Source: Ampelomyces quisqualis
Lineage: Eukaryota > Ascomycota > Dothideomycetes > Pleosporales > Phaeosphaeriaceae
NCBI GenBank assembly: GCA_018398575.1
Contig: JAGTXZ010000021.1
Span: 2,914,001 to 2,978,000, forward strand
Reading direction: 5' to 3'
DNA: 64,000 nucleotides
The notes beneath the pieces are model-generated. The model did no database searches, had not been told where the DNA came from, and worked only from the letters and a program-made list of their open reading frames with translations. Below are positions 21,418 through 33,252 of the stretch, in pieces. Position 1 is the first letter of the stretch. Every line of letters starts with the position of its first letter. The position numbers and the translations under genes were made by a program.

Positions 21418-21489
21418 TAGCTCGAGTAAGTTTCGATCTTACGTCCTCAGGGTTATGAGCCCCGCGCGCTTCCGCTGCGCCACCGAGCT
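21418..21489 (-). tRNA. Initiator tRNA-Met (CAT)
   Basis: 72 nt, no intron. On the minus strand: acceptor AGCTCGG pairs with TCGAGCT (one G-T pair), D stem GCGC/GCGC, anticodon arm CGGGG-CTCATAA-CCCTG, T stem GTAAG/CTTAC. Initiator features are all present: A1-T72 pair, three G-C pairs at the base of the anticodon loop (GGG/CCC), and T loop ATCGAAA with A54 instead of T54 and A60. Elongator tRNA-Met lacks these. No clear T-run terminator for RNA polymerase III is seen within a few bases of the 3' end. The plus strand shows AAAAAA at 21385-21390, i.e. TTTTTT about 28 nt downstream of the gene. Confidence 0.93.
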
Positions 21490-21801
21490 CGTTGTTATCC
21501 TTTCGATAGCGCCTCTCCGCATTACAATCACAATAAACCCACAAGATCCAATTCAACAAGAGCAGCACCCAAGAACCCAGCTGTAAGCAATACCTTTCCA
21601 CCAAAACGTGCCGTGACAAAAGGTCACAGAGGAGAATTTTCTTCACATCCCAGGAAAAAGGAAAAAAAAAGGAGGTGGTGGGTGTGAGTCATCCAATGCA
21701 AGATATCAAGATACAAGCCGTGCACGACTACAACAAACAAACAAACAACAACGTCAACCCCATTTCAACGTTTCTACTCCTTTCCCACCCCGTGTTTTTC
21801 T

Positions 21802-21858
21802 CATCTACCATCTACCATCTACATCTACATCTACATCTACATCTACATCTACATCTAC
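21802..21858. repeat. CATCTA hexanucleotide microsatellite
   Basis: Two heptamer-like CATCTAC units followed by about seven exact CATCTA units in the VPS26-LCB kinase gap. Likely a polymorphic marker. Confidence 0.9.
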
Positions 21859-22582
21859 ACCCCGCCATGCTTTGAATTCTATCCCTTTGGAAACCCCCCC
21901 CACAAAAAAGAACCTGATTCCCCCCTCATCCAGGCCACGAATACGGAGTAATTACTAGAGACTCCCTCTCTCTCTGTCCCCGCACTCTCACAAAAACAAG
22001 GTTGAAACAAATCGTTACGCGTTACGTGCGCGCGCAAAACGGCTCGAAATGGCGCTGTGCGTTGGCGCCGAGGTTTGATTTTTTTTGTAAAAAACAAAAT
22101 CATATACCTACCGCACCGGGATGAAGGACATGGTTCTTCTGGGTGGAGGAGAGAGCGGGGTGTGTCTATGTATAGATCCACTGACATGGGTAGGTACAGT
22201 CGAGTCGCAATCATGTTGAATTCAGCTTCGTGTTGGTATACTCGTCATGTATAGTCGAGTCCAAGCAATGTCCGCAGCAGGTGAGTGCTCAAACAATGTT
22301 TCACCATGAACGAAGAATCGTGGTGGCTCGTGACTGGAGTTGTATTTGCTATTACTGTAGCCTCCAAGGAATACCAGTAGAGGCGTGGGGACTTTTCATA
22401 TGGTCTGTTGTTTTCCCAAGACCGCCATTTGTCTTTCGACATGCTGCCTGTGTACCGAAAAGCCCTCTGGAGGCGGGACCGCGTGTACGGTCAGGTTCGG
22501 ATGCTTGCATGTTGGGGCAGCCTTGCTTCGTCATGGGCTCTGTGACAGCCGCTCATCCTCCTACTTGGACTTGCGTTGACCA

Positions 22583-23687
22583 TCACGAGACTGCCATTAA
22601 TTTGTTCTGCTCTTGCGCCAACGTAAGACCTTCTGGTGCTTGCCTGAAGAGGACGATTTCCGACTGCTTGAAGTATCGTCGGGCGTCTATCACTTATTAG
22701 CGACTCGTGGACATGGATCTTGCCGAGGAAACGCACCCTCGTCAATGAGTACCAAGCTTAGGTAGTAGCGAGTCGAGTACTTTTTGTTGACTTCGCGGAA
22801 GGTCGGCGTGAGGTCGAAGCCGCCAAGGAACAATCTTATGGGAATGGTCTCTCCTGGCACGTTGTCAGCCATGGCCAAAGCATCATGATCTGTGCTACTC
22901 ACCCCTCGATGGTGAGCCATCCATGATCTCGAAGCGCACCAGAGTCTCGCTTTCGTTGTATTGGTTGGGCGCGGCGCCTGTCGTCTCTCTCCGGATGATG
23001 GAGAGCTCCATGTGTTTGATCTTTAGCCGCACCAAGAGGAAGTAGATCCTTCCCACTATGACGTCCTTGAGGTGGTATTTAGACTTTGAGTACTCAAACT
23101 CAATGTGCAGGCAGTCCTCGATACCGACATCCATCTTGATGCTGCTGTTGGTCTCGGGCGGTATCCGGTACGAGTACACCCACAGGTCCTTCTCCCGGAT
23201 GACGTCTGCCATTCTCCGCGACACGGTGACGCGCACAAAGTAGCGCAGCTTGACGTTGATGCCATTGTAGGATTCGTACTGCTTCTCGACGTTCTTGAAG
23301 TTGAAATCGAACGTCTGTGGGTGCTGCAGCTCGCCCGGCGCGGCTAGTTCCTGGCCGAGGGAGAGGAATTCGTGGTGGTTGCCGCGGTCGAAGAACATGT
23401 CTGCATGGCGCGGGTCAGCGTGGATGCGCGCGGGGCAGCTTCTCGTCGCGCGCTCGCCAAGACAACGCACCGATTGTGCCGATGAACTGCACCTTGATCC
23501 CCGTGTGCTCGAGGCGCTTGCCGTCCTTGGGCCTCACCGTGACCTGGCCCTTGACCGACTCGCCGTCGAGATACAGCGGCACCTTTTCCTTGCGGTTCTT
23601 GTCGAGCTTGACGTCGACGGCGGAGCGGTCGTCGAGGTCCTCGAGCACGATGTCGATGTCGACGGGGGTGGCGAAGAAGTAGGACAT
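22583..23687 (-). CDS. VPS26: Retromer subunit Vps26
   Basis: Four exons, minus strand: 23471..23687, 22903..23400, 22737..22853 and 22583..22686, with introns of 70, 49 and 50 nt. The frame closes at 311 aa. Arrestin-like fold sequence is highly conserved: MSYFFATPVDIDIVLED, FIGTIDMFFDRGNHHEF, LQHPQTFDFNFKNVEKQYES, KMDVGIEDCLHIEFEYSKSK, MELSIIRRETTGAAPNQYN and RFEIMDGSPSRGETIPIRLF. The last exon supplies DARRYFKQSEIVLFRQAPEG before a short divergent tail. Without it the protein would end in an unrelated read-through. Vps26 joins Vps35 and Vps29 in the endosomal cargo-recycling complex. The strongly conserved core makes the call secure. Confidence 0.96.
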
Positions 23688-24547
23688 GGCGGGCGGCGGG
23701 TGGTGTTGCTGTGCCCGTGGCCGGCGCTGGATGCGATGCTGCCGCTGTCCCTGGGCGCGGCGGCGGCCGGCGGAGCTACGGGGCTTGGCGCGCCGCTGGC
23801 ACTGGGCGCGTCGGGGCGGGGCTTGGCGCGCTTCCCGATGCGGACAGCCTCGCCCGGGCGTCTCCGGAGCACGTGACCCACTCCGGCCCGAAGACCCCCA
23901 CGCGCCATTATCCAACAGCTCCAACGCCCCAACCCGCCCCCTCCCAGGCACAGCCATCGCCCGCACCAAGCCCGCACCGCGTGGCAGAGCCTCTTGCGGC
24001 ACCCTCGCCAACACAGCGGCGGGTCGCACTCCCGCCATGCCCGTGGCACCATTCTGCGCTGGCGCCGGCGCTGGGCTGCGCTGGAGCATACACGCTGCAC
24101 CTGCACAGGTACCTGACCGTGACGCGGGTTCAAACTTCAAAGTGCGGGGAGACTAACCCATGCACCATCCCACGCACCACTGCGCTCCACTCTCCAGCCC
24201 TCTGATGAGCCTCATCTCGCCCATTATTGGCAGACCCACTGGCCACCACGACTCCGCTCCAATCTAGGATCCCGCCTATGCCGTCATGCTTGCCCAAAGC
24301 CGGCACCTGCGCGGGAGGAATTTCCTTAGCAGGCTCCGTTACTGCTTACCACCTGTGCCTATTCTTGGTTACCTCCGACGCCCACCCAACACTACTGCAT
24401 ATTAATTGGCCACGCCACGGCCCAGTTCCTCTGGTGATTCTCCCTGCCGGACTGCCTCGTAGCAACTGCTCTCCGGATTCACCTCGCGCCCTCCACTCCT
24501 TTCGTCTTGCCGCATAGCAAACACCAAACACCAAACAAACAGCAAAC
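23688..24547. promoter_or_regulatory. Divergent promoter region, VPS26 (-) / gluconokinase (+)
   Basis: 860 bp between divergent ATGs. The VPS26-proximal 350 bp are very GC-rich (GGCGCGGCGGC-like), creating long chance reading frames on both strands with Arg/Ala/Pro/Gly bias. These are not genes. The gluconokinase-proximal end carries CAAACACCAAACACCAAACAAACAGC-type leader repeats (about 24520-24546). Confidence 0.5.
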
Positions 24548-25302
24548 ATGTTGCAAGCCGTCGACCCGTCGCAAGCAGCACCATTACAATATAAATCGCC
24601 TCTCACGCCTCCAATCTCCAACACCGCCTCACCATCTGTTTCAACAACCTCCCTGGCCGACACCATCTCGCCCACCATGTCCATGTCCATCACCAGCCAC
24701 CACCACATACTGATAGTCACTGGCCCAGCCGGATGTGGGAAGAGCACCATTGCTAACTACCTGTCCAAGCGGTACGGTTTCGACTACATTGAGGGTGATG
24801 AGGTGCGCAATGCAGTGACATGGGCAGAATAGACTGCTGACCCGCCTAGTTCCACCCCAAAGCCAACATCGACAAGATGGCTGCTGGCATCCCTCTCAAC
24901 GACGAGGACCGCTGGGATTGGCTCATCCTGCTCCGCGACCAAGCACTTGTCTCGCTGAAGAAGGGTGCCAAAGGTGTCGTGGTCACCTGCAGTGCTCTGA
25001 AGAAGAAGTATCGCGATGTCATTCGGACTGCCCGCCTCTACGACGAGGACCCAAACGCCAACGTCCATTTCGTCTACCTCCGCGCCAACAAAGAAACGCT
25101 TCTTGCTCGTGTACGTGCTCGACAAGGCCACTATATGAAGGACGCCATGGTAGACAGCCAGTTTGCTGCTCTCGAGGAGCCCGACGAGGCAGAATGCAAG
25201 CAGCTCAAGGACGTGGCTATCGTTGACGTCAAAGGAACTATACAAGACGTCCAAGACCTCGCAAGCGCCGCTGTCGATCAGGTGCTTCTCACCAAGTCGT
25301 AG
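24548..25302 (+). CDS. Gluconokinase (GntK/IdnK type)
   Basis: Exons 24548..24802 and 24850..25302 with a 47-nt phase-0 intron. The product is 235 aa. A Walker A motif GPAGCGKST lies at residues 59-67, followed by GDEFHPKANIDKM (restored by splicing; the gluconate-site region of the family), PLNDEDRWDWL, VVTCSALKKKYRDVIR, FVYLRANKETLLARVRARQGHYM and LLASQ-like DSQFAALEEP. Reaction: D-gluconate + ATP to 6-phosphogluconate, feeding the pentose phosphate pathway. The first 50 residues are Ser/Thr/Pro-rich and not part of the fold. Internal Met44 or Met46 could be the true start, since bacterial enzymes begin just before the P-loop. Cytosolic location is inferred from the absence of a hydrophobic leader. 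Confidence 0.93.
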
Positions 25303-25604
25303 CAATCAACCCACGTTTGAGTCCTTGTTTCCTTGTTTCCCTTCATCTCACAGCGTTTCAGCATAGCAGGCGTTTGGGGTTAGGTGGAGTCAATATGCGC
25401 GAAAGCCACTGTGTAGATTATGTTTTTGACGCAACACAATTTCATTTCTTACAAAGTGTCCTTCCAACCAATTGCTTCGAACCTCCATGGACCTGACAAT
25501 GATCGCTGCCATGTTTGACCAATCCACCCATGCTAGCAGCCGCTATCAACACTTTTCCAAGCTGTCAAGACTCATCTACACAGAAAGGAGAATACAACAA
25601 TATG
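25303..25604. terminator. Shared 3' region of convergent genes
   Basis: 302 bp between the stop codons of gluconokinase (+) and the SulP transporter (-). It must contain both poly(A) sites. T/A-rich tracts such as TTTTTGACG and CAATTTCATTTC occur mid-way, but the exact sites cannot be read. Confidence 0.4.
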
Positions 25605-28600
25605 TCAAGACGCAGTGACAAGTACATAACTCGTAATCGCATCCATACGCTCCTTGGTCAACTTCAACCCCACCTTCAACAACTCCGTCGCAACACTTTG
25701 ATCCTTCTTCTCCAGCTCATTGAACTTGTCGCGTCCAAGTAGCCACGCAACAGAGTCGTTCTCAACTGCCACGGTGCCCGTGCGATCCGTCTCACTGAAG
25801 AACGGAAGCTCACCACATGTTGTGCCAGGCAGGATGACTTCGAAAAATGACCCTTGGTCTTGTTCATATTCTGCCCGAAATCGCCCCTTTTCGAGAATAT
25901 AGAACCCATCCGGGTCATCGCCACGTGAGTACAGCACGGTGCCTGCAGCATACTCTTTGCGTTCAAAATACGGTGCGAGCACGTGCCAGAAGTCTTCGTT
26001 CTTGGTCGACACATCTTCAAAGGTTTGAAGAATAATTCTGAGGGGCTGTGCAAAGTTCTTCCAGCGCGACGGGGTCTGTTGGGCTGAAGGCATCGTGTCC
26101 TGTGATGACGTGTCGGGAATAGAATGTGACTCGTGTTTGTCTTCGCGCATTGTAGATCGAGCAGCGACAAGTCGAGCGCCACGACGGGGCGAAGCAAAAG
26201 CAGGGTTCATGGAGCTCGGGCCAAAGGAAGTCGGGGACCCGCCAGTGGCGATTTGGGAGGAAGGACCTCTGGTGCCATTAATGCTCATAGGGGGCGAGGT
26301 CTGTTGGCGTTTCGATGCTTGCGAGTTGCAGTGCTTGTGGAAAACCTCGAGCAGTTCATTCTCGCACGATTCCAGAGCTGTGTTGAGGTCCTCGAAGATT
26401 TGGGGTGGCGCACAGTCTTCGCTGCTGTCGGCTTCGTCAAGCAAACCAACGTTCTGCAGGGCTTTTCCGACAGGATTGGCAAAAGAAACGCCAGATATGA
26501 TCATCTCGACGTTCTTCCTAGAGACGATGCGATTGATGCGTTGAAAGCCTTCCGAACTGGAGAAGTCCACATCCGTAACATGTGTGAAGTCGACGATGAT
26601 GAAACTCACAGGTTGTCTCTCAAAGTGATCCTGCTCGATCAAAGATCGCATATAATCCTCCACAGACACGATTGTGCCGAAAAAGAGAAAGCCACCGAGC
26701 TTGATCACTCGGATCTGCCCGCGTACTTTATTCAGGTAGCGACCGTCGGCGCGTGGACGTCGGACAGTCGACTCGGCGACCACACCACTGTATGACGCGC
26801 GGATAGCTGGATGTCGAGAGCTTTGGACAACGTAGCTGACGCAGGCCAAGACGATTCCAACAAGGATGCCTACCACGAAATCGTGAATGCCCATGATGAG
26901 TACAATGGCAAGAATCGTTAGGTACTCGAACTTGTGGCACTTGCCAAACGTGTCCCAAAGCGCCTCTTTCATTAGATCGATACCTAGAAGAAAGATAAGA
27001 GCTCCAACAAGGCAGATGGGGATATAGCCAATCATGGCAGGGCCTGTGATCCACAACGCGGCTGTCGCAGCGGCGAGCAACAGACCTGCGGCTCGACTGT
27101 CGCCACCGTTGTCGATGAACATGACGCTGTTGGCATAAACGAGGTAGTTCTGAACATAGCATTAGCTCCTGGATGAAGTCGGACTGTATTCTGATTGCAC
27201 GTACCTGTATACTTCCGACAAGACCAGACAATGTGTTGGAGATACCGTGGGCTATCAGCTCGCGATTGACGTTGAGATTATCTTCCTTGACGGCTGCCCC
27301 CAGAGCTGGGACGTTGATAGGTACGTGAATGATACCGAAGAATGAGAGGGCGAACATGGTCGGGATTGTGCTGGCCAGCGCTGCTCCGTCGATGCTGCCA
27401 AACTCTATTGAGCATGTCAGTATCTACCCGACGTACGACCTTGAAAATCACTCACTGAAGTAAGAATAAAACCTGTAGAATTGAACACCAGCTTCGGGTT
27501 TCTCGAAGATCCAACCAGCATTACGGACGACTTCGAGATCCATGTGGAAGATCCCTTCGACGATCGTATAGAACGTGGCGAAGATTAGAATGAAGAATGC
27601 TGGTAAGACAAATGAGCTCTTGACCATGCGTTGGAGAAGCATGATAGAGACGGCGAGAAATAGTGGTAGACACCAGAGGTACCAAGTATTGGCGGAGAAC
27701 AGCTTGTGAAGAGTTGACAGGTCGTAGTTCAGGTTGCCTTCGAGGCGCGCTGACACTTCAATACCTGTGACTACCAAAAAGAAGCCAACACCGCCAATAC
27801 AGCCAATAAGAATGTGTCTCGGGAAGAAACTGACAAGATTGCCGAGCTTGAATGCTCCAAGAGCAAGGAAAATTAGGCCTGTGAGGATGGAGCTGAGGCA
27901 ATAGGATACGATGGTGGTGGCGATGATAGCCTCAGGAGGCTTGCCTCTCATCTGTTCCGTGATCGAATAGGCCATCTTGTGGAAGAAGGGCACAACTTCG
28001 ATCATCTCCGAGCCAACACCACCTTTGAAGGTCGACAGCCCCAACGAGTAACATAGCTGGGAGACTATGCAGCTGACGAAGAAGATGGAGATGCCGTCCG
28101 GACCAGTCTGGCTAAAGATGGGCGATCCAAGGGGGAACAAGATGTAACCATAGGAGAGCGCATCCAATAGATTCAGCAGTAATCCAAGGAACACAGCGGA
28201 GAGCACTTGTGCACTACTCAGCGCATTCGAGACGAGAGCGTCCGTGGTATAGTTCTTCGGGTTGGTCAACGACCGGCCGAATCCTGCGACATGTTCTCGT
28301 CCCGTAGCGATTGTTTGTTTCACGCGTGAAGGCAGACTCGAGGCCGAGGGCTCGTCGGACAAGCAGCTTTTCGCGTGCCTCTGTTTTGAGAGCAATTCTG
28401 GCCGTGACAGTCTTGGCACAGGTAGCAGAGGCGTTCGTTCGGCATCCTGCACTGCGATGCCCGGCACCCTGGAGCTATGCGATGCTCGACGCGTGTCCCG
28501 TGACTGGGCGTCGTGATCTCGGCGCGATGACGGAGTGAACAGGCTGTGTTCGGGTCGCTCGGGTCCGATGACCGTCTCTGGCGTTTCGGGCTCACTATCC

Positions 28601-29097
28601 TCGTCTATCGAGTCTGCCCACGCCGAGTCTGGGGACGCCCTCCCTCCGCTATGTTCCGATAGCAGCCCCGCATGCCTTCCGGGCGCGGTATCCGCATCTG
28701 CGAAACTGTGACGATGCGGTCGGTCCTGGTACTCCTCAGCGTCGAGGGCGTATGAAGCCAACTGCGAGCTTCTCTCGCGAACGCCTTGCGACGAGTATTG
28801 TGGGGTGTCTGGCACGTGATCAGCAGCAGCTCGTGGCGTGGTGATGGCCGTTCGTCGCGTACCAGCAAAGCTGTGCGACGTCTGGTGCGCGAAAGACCGG
28901 ATGGGATTGCGTGAATACGACCCGGACAGCGTCTGGGCTGTGATGGAGTGGGCTCTTATGGAGCGCGATTGTGGCAGTGAAAGGCCTCCATTCTCGGCCT
29001 GTGATAAGTCTGGTGCAAAGTCGGCGTGGCTGACGTTGTCGCCCGTGAACGGCAGGTGCTGCTCGGCGTCGCGGTTGGAGGGCAGGCGCGAGGGCAT
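25605..29097 (-). CDS. VSB1: SulP-family transporter with STAS and cyclic-nucleotide-binding domains (VSB1-like)
   Basis: Three exons, minus strand: 27456..29097, 27205..27404 and 25605..27149, with introns of 51 and 55 nt. The product is 1128 aa. The start is set at MPSRLPSNRDAEQ; an in-frame extension upstream is unlike protein. Residues 1 to about 320 are Ser/Arg/His-rich and cytosolic. A SulP-type membrane domain follows (SAVFLGLLLNLLDALSYGYI, FLALGAFKLGNLVSFFPRHI, FGIIHVPINVPALG). A STAS domain comes next (about 755-870, VDFTHVTDVDFSSSEGFQRI), then a C-terminal cNMP-binding fold (about 995-1110, GTVLYSRGDDPDGFYILEKG, GTTCGELPFFSETDRTGTV). Domain order is that of yeast Ygr125w/Vsb1, needed for vacuolar storage of basic amino acids. 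The substrate here is inferred only. Vacuolar membrane is likely. Confidence 0.88.
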
Positions 29098-30246
29098 TGC
29101 GCCTGGAGTTTGGAGAGGGGATAGAGAACAATGGGCAGCTAGGAGATTGGACCAAACATGGCCATGCGCGGTCCGGCAGGCAGCGGAACCGTTGAACAGC
29201 TCCGGAGTGGATCCGAGGGTATGGGGGCCACGACGTTCACTGCTGCGAGCATCATCACCAGGCAAGGTTGAACAGTTGATAGGGCTAGTTTGGGAGCTTT
29301 GGCATGGAATTGCGCTGGAACCGGCCTTCAGGACCTCGAGTCGGGATTTCCTAAAACGGCCACCAACGTCATAAGCCCTCCAACACCATGTGTGACCCTG
29401 ACCTTTACCACTTTCACGCTTCTCCAAGCCTGCTGATAGCCGCAAGTGGACACCAAAACGCCAAATCAGCTGGCCGCGCTCATGGCCGTTTTACCCGCTG
29501 CGCATTCGCTTATGCACCTTGGCCCGCAGAACCTTCCTTGCAGCATAACCCGTCCTACGGAGGCTCTTGGTGGGACGGGTACAATGATGGGAGCGGGAAA
29601 GTGCTGTTGCTTGCAGAAGCTAATACCTGATTTAGCTTCTTGTATCCCTTCAGGCCGTGATATAGATTCTCGCCAATATGAATAATCGGAATTTGCAGCA
29701 AAACCACACAGAAACCCCAACACAAGTAAGGGCGCCCAAACGTCTGCTTCTCTTTGATTGCCACTGAACGAACGCACCGGCAAGCGCAATAAATGTCCTT
29801 ATGGTTCGTGGAAAATAGTGTATAACGCGTTGGAACTATGGAAAATTATTCCCACAAAGCTATAATAAAATGTGTAGCTGCTTGACTACCTACAGCCTAT
29901 TCTGATAGGATGGCACGGGACAGCTTGACTTGCCGAAAATGCGTTTTGCAAAAATAAGGGGGTGCGTGCGCTCAGGGATTCTCTAATCTTTGCACACAAC
30001 AGATACTCTGCGCGTGGGACTCCGTCACGACCTGTCCAACAGTCTGCCAACCTGGGTTGTAATGTATCGAAGCAATATTTCTGTCCTTACTCGCATGTTC
30101 TCGATTTTCTTTGAGTCTCGCATCCATTTGTGGTGCTGTCTAGGGTCCAGCTTCACACCACCACACGAAGCCAACACCTCGACATTGGCCAGGACAAGGG
30201 TTTCGACTTCGGTTTTCGACTTCGAATTCTTCCAAAACAAATCAGG
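29098..30246. promoter_or_regulatory. Divergent promoter region, VSB1-like (-) / MFS transporter (+)
   Basis: 1.15 kb. About 29,800-29,980 is more AT-rich than the rest. No gene is supported, and no TATA box stands out. Confidence 0.4.
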
Positions 30247-31819
30247 ATGGCTCCAGTAGTAGCGGATGGCGATGGTATCGTTGAGCGGATCGTCGCAAAC
30301 GATCACGTACGCTGGTGGGCAAAACCCAACCTTCGCCGCCTCTACCTCTTTCTTGTACCCTTCTGTCTCTTCATAGAATCAACCTCTGGATTCGACAGTT
30401 CGATGATGAATGGAATGCAAGCGCTTGTGCACTGGAACAAATACTTTGACCATCCTGAAGGTGGCCTGCTCGGGTTTTTGGTAGCAAGCTACAACCTTGG
30501 GGGCGTCACGGCTATACCGTTTGTTGCCCTGTTTTCTGACAGGCTTGGGAGACGTATGAGTATTGTATTTGGCTCCGGCATCATGATGATTGGGGCTGTA
30601 TTACAAGGCCTTGCCCAGAACTGTACGATCGCTCTCGGCGAGGATACGACGGACAGCTGACAACCTCACAGTGGCAATGTTTATTGCCGCCAGGATCATT
30701 CTCGGTCACGGTATTGTGTACGCAATCATCGGTGGTGCTGCTCTTCTGGGAGAGCTCGGTCACCCAAAGGAGCGCGCATTTCTCGGCTCCATGTTCAATG
30801 CCTTCTTTGGAGTAGGGGCGGTTGTCGCCGCCGGCATCGTCGTCCGCACGGTTCTGATTCCGAACGACTGGAGTTGGCGTCTACCTTCGCTCCTACAAGC
30901 TGCGCCATCCATGATCCAGCTCTTGTTTGCTTTCACGGTACCCGAGAGCCCACGTTGGCTAGTGTCCAAGGGTCGAAGCGAGGAAGCGCTCGAGATATTG
31001 ATCAAATACCACGCCGAGAACGATGCTTCCGATGAGTTGCCACACATTGAGATTGCCGAGATTCGAAAGGCTCTAGAGCTCGAGAACTTATCGCGCAAAC
31101 GAGGTTGGGCAGAATTGTTCCAAACTAAGGGCATGCGACATCGGTCCCTTATCGGCGCAGCCTTGGGCGTCTTCACCCAATTCAGTGGCAATAACCTCAT
31201 CTCACAGTACCTTGTATCTATCCTGAAGATGATTGGAATCACCGATGCACATTTGCAACTACGCTACACCTTTGGCACAGAGGCATGGGGCCTCTTCGTC
31301 GCACTGCTCATGGCTGGGATAGTACCACGCTTTCCACGGCGCAGAATGTACCTCTTATGTGCCTCTTCCCTACTGGTCGTCTACACCGGATGGACGATTG
31401 CACAGGCGCTCAACAACGTGACAGGCACCAAGACGTCAGGATATGCTGTCCTTTTCATGATATTCCTCTACAAGCCAGCGTACTGTATCGGCTACAACGC
31501 CTTGACATATGTGTACATGGTAGAGATATTCCCCTACTATGTCCGCACGAAGGGTCTGTCCTGGTTCCAGCTCTGGGGCCGATCTGCTAGCCTGTTCGGC
31601 TCGAATGTCAACCCAATCGGTCTCAAAAACGTAGGCTGGAAGTACCTTCTCGTCTACGTTGTTTGGCTGTGTATCGAGGTAGTTTTCATCTACTTTCTTT
31701 TTCCGGAGACGTATGGCAAAACTCTAGAGGAACTAACATTCCTATTCGAATCGGAGAAAGAGGGTGCCAACACACTCGCTGTTACAGCTGCCTTCGAGAT
31801 TAGAGAAAAGAAAGCCTAG
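30247..31819 (+). CDS. Major facilitator superfamily sugar-type transporter
   Basis: Exons 30247..30622 and 30672..31819 with a 49-nt phase-1 intron joining LQGLAQN to LAMFIAARIILG. The product is 507 aa. Sugar-transporter signatures: GFDSSMMNG in TM1 (family form GYD), DRLGRR in the loop after TM2, R-x-x-x-G-x-G reduced to RIILGHGI in TM4, VPESPRWLVSKGR after TM6, and PETYGKTLEEL after TM12. About 12 hydrophobic segments can be counted. The QFSGNNLISQYL segment in TM7 is like the QxSG-N-x-x-x-Y motif of sugar porters, and the pattern resembles fungal lactose-permease-like members. Substrate is unknown. It starts just after an AT-rich promoter and lies near the gene-poor border. Confidence 0.92.
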
Positions 31820-32390
31820 TTTGGCAGGTATTACTTAGTTCCAGCAAGAATTTGTATTCGGAGAACTCTGTATTATTAGATTAACTTCTAAGAGGTGTAC
31901 AATTCCGGAGATAGCCTTTGAGGCTCTGGTCGACCAGTAGCTCGACCATGCTCGGACATCGGGATCCTCGGTTACTCCGTACTCACTAGTGGTAGCACAT
32001 CAGCGACTCAAGTCATACTCGCGCCACGCACTACCTCGTCACCAGCGAACGCGAGGTGGCCGCTCAAGCGCCCAGGTCGTATGAGAGTCAGGTGTATTTG
32101 CCACATAACCCGATTGGACGGCGACCCACTTTTCAAATCGCTGCTCAGGTTCTATTGGTCTCGCACGTAACTCCCAAAGTCCCCTTGTCAACTCTATCAA
32201 AGACGGCGCCGTACCTTTAGCCCCTAGTCACTCCCTAGGGACTGCGCAGTTGCCGGAGCTGATTGCACCCGCAACTTAAGGAAGGCTAGGGGCGAGGCCA
32301 TCGCGCGCGAAACCTCCAAGCAGCGACATGATTTCCACATGCGTGGTGGGCCGAAATAAGAGGCGCAAGATGCGTGGAGGCCTGGCTCTA

Positions 32391-32680
32391 GGTGGTACCA
32401 CCGGATGCCACGACGAGTTTCAGTCACGTGAAGGACTAAATTATCTCGATTACTTACAATAGCCGAAACACCCAAAAACGCACCCGATCTGAGCGTTTTC
32501 AGCATCGATAGATAGACAATGCCGCACCGTGCCGACATACACAATTTCTATAGTGTCAAAGTTGTTAATCTGTACAGATTCGCTATACTGTGGTGGTGTA
32601 ACATCTCCAAGTTCAGTGCTTCTCGTGCACGGCCCCCTACACGTGACTGAAATTCGCCGTGGCATCCGGTCCGGTGGTAC
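32391..32680. mobile_element. MITE-like element with imperfect terminal inverted repeats
   Basis: Left arm 32391-32434 and right arm 32640-32680 are inverted copies. The outer part GGTACCACCGGATGCCACG is matched in reverse on the right, ending in the CAGTCACGTG / CACGTGACTG core, with about two mismatches in the first 31 bases and a short CCGGT insertion. The 205-bp centre has no long reading frame. Size (290 bp) and non-coding centre fit a miniature inverted-repeat element, but no target duplication was fixed. It could also be two inverted copies of a longer repeat. Confidence 0.45.
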
Positions 32681-33245
32681 GGCTACGATGCTGTTGCAGC
32701 TGCCGAGTCCGCTGTAATGTTTTCGAATCCATTATTAGCTTGGCTCGTGGGGCGGGTATGCACAGCTAGCTTCGTCTCCACCATTCCCTCCCCTCAATGA
32801 ACTGTGCTAACCCTAATCCAGTAGTGTAATTGAGCGTCGGGATAAACTCTGTTGGTTCTCGAATTCCCTTTGTCGTGGTTCCTGCACCAGCGGTGTTTTG
32901 AAACGACCGGACGGCCCCGAAGTAGATCGGCTTCTAAGGGCTCTCCACCTCAACCAAAGCTTCTAGTAACATGTCCCCATGTCATAGAGCACTCCCTTTG
33001 TCGAACATCACTAGAGTCTGGCCAGAGCTGCATATCTGATGCCGCTTGCTGATCCGGGCACGTGTTCCTAGGTGATCTCAGGCACCACTTGCGTGCTCGA
33101 TCGACTGCAAGCGTCCTGTCGATCAGAACTGTAATCAAAGGCTTTGTCTAAAACAACACTGACTTGTTTTGAGGCTAGGTGCAGTTCAGACACGCATCCC
33201 CACATAGCAGGTTACCCTATGATTCATAGGTGTACTGAGGAAGAA

Positions 33246-33252
33246 GTATAAA
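33246..33252 (+). promoter_or_regulatory. TATA box of the glycine-rich protein gene
   Basis: TATAAAG 225 nt upstream of the ATG at 33477, followed by a leader rich in TTTCGCTAC / CTTCGCTACTAC and ending in an A-run (AAAAAAAAAC) just before the start codon. Position is plausible for a highly transcribed secreted-protein gene. Confidence 0.45.

Larger units (their letters stand above)
20903..22582. other. Long intergenic region with tRNA and microsatellite
   Basis: 1.68 kb between the convergent LCB kinase and VPS26 genes. It contains the initiator tRNA-Met and the CATCTA microsatellite listed separately, an A-run (21655-21671) and a T/A-run at 22078-22100. No protein gene is supported here. 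Confidence 0.5.

Noticed and set aside
23415..24205. Several overlapping frames over the GC-rich VPS26 promoter
   Set aside because: Composition (Ala/Arg/Pro/Gly) and overlap on both strands are what GC-rich non-coding DNA gives, and VPS26 exon 1 explains the only conserved part.
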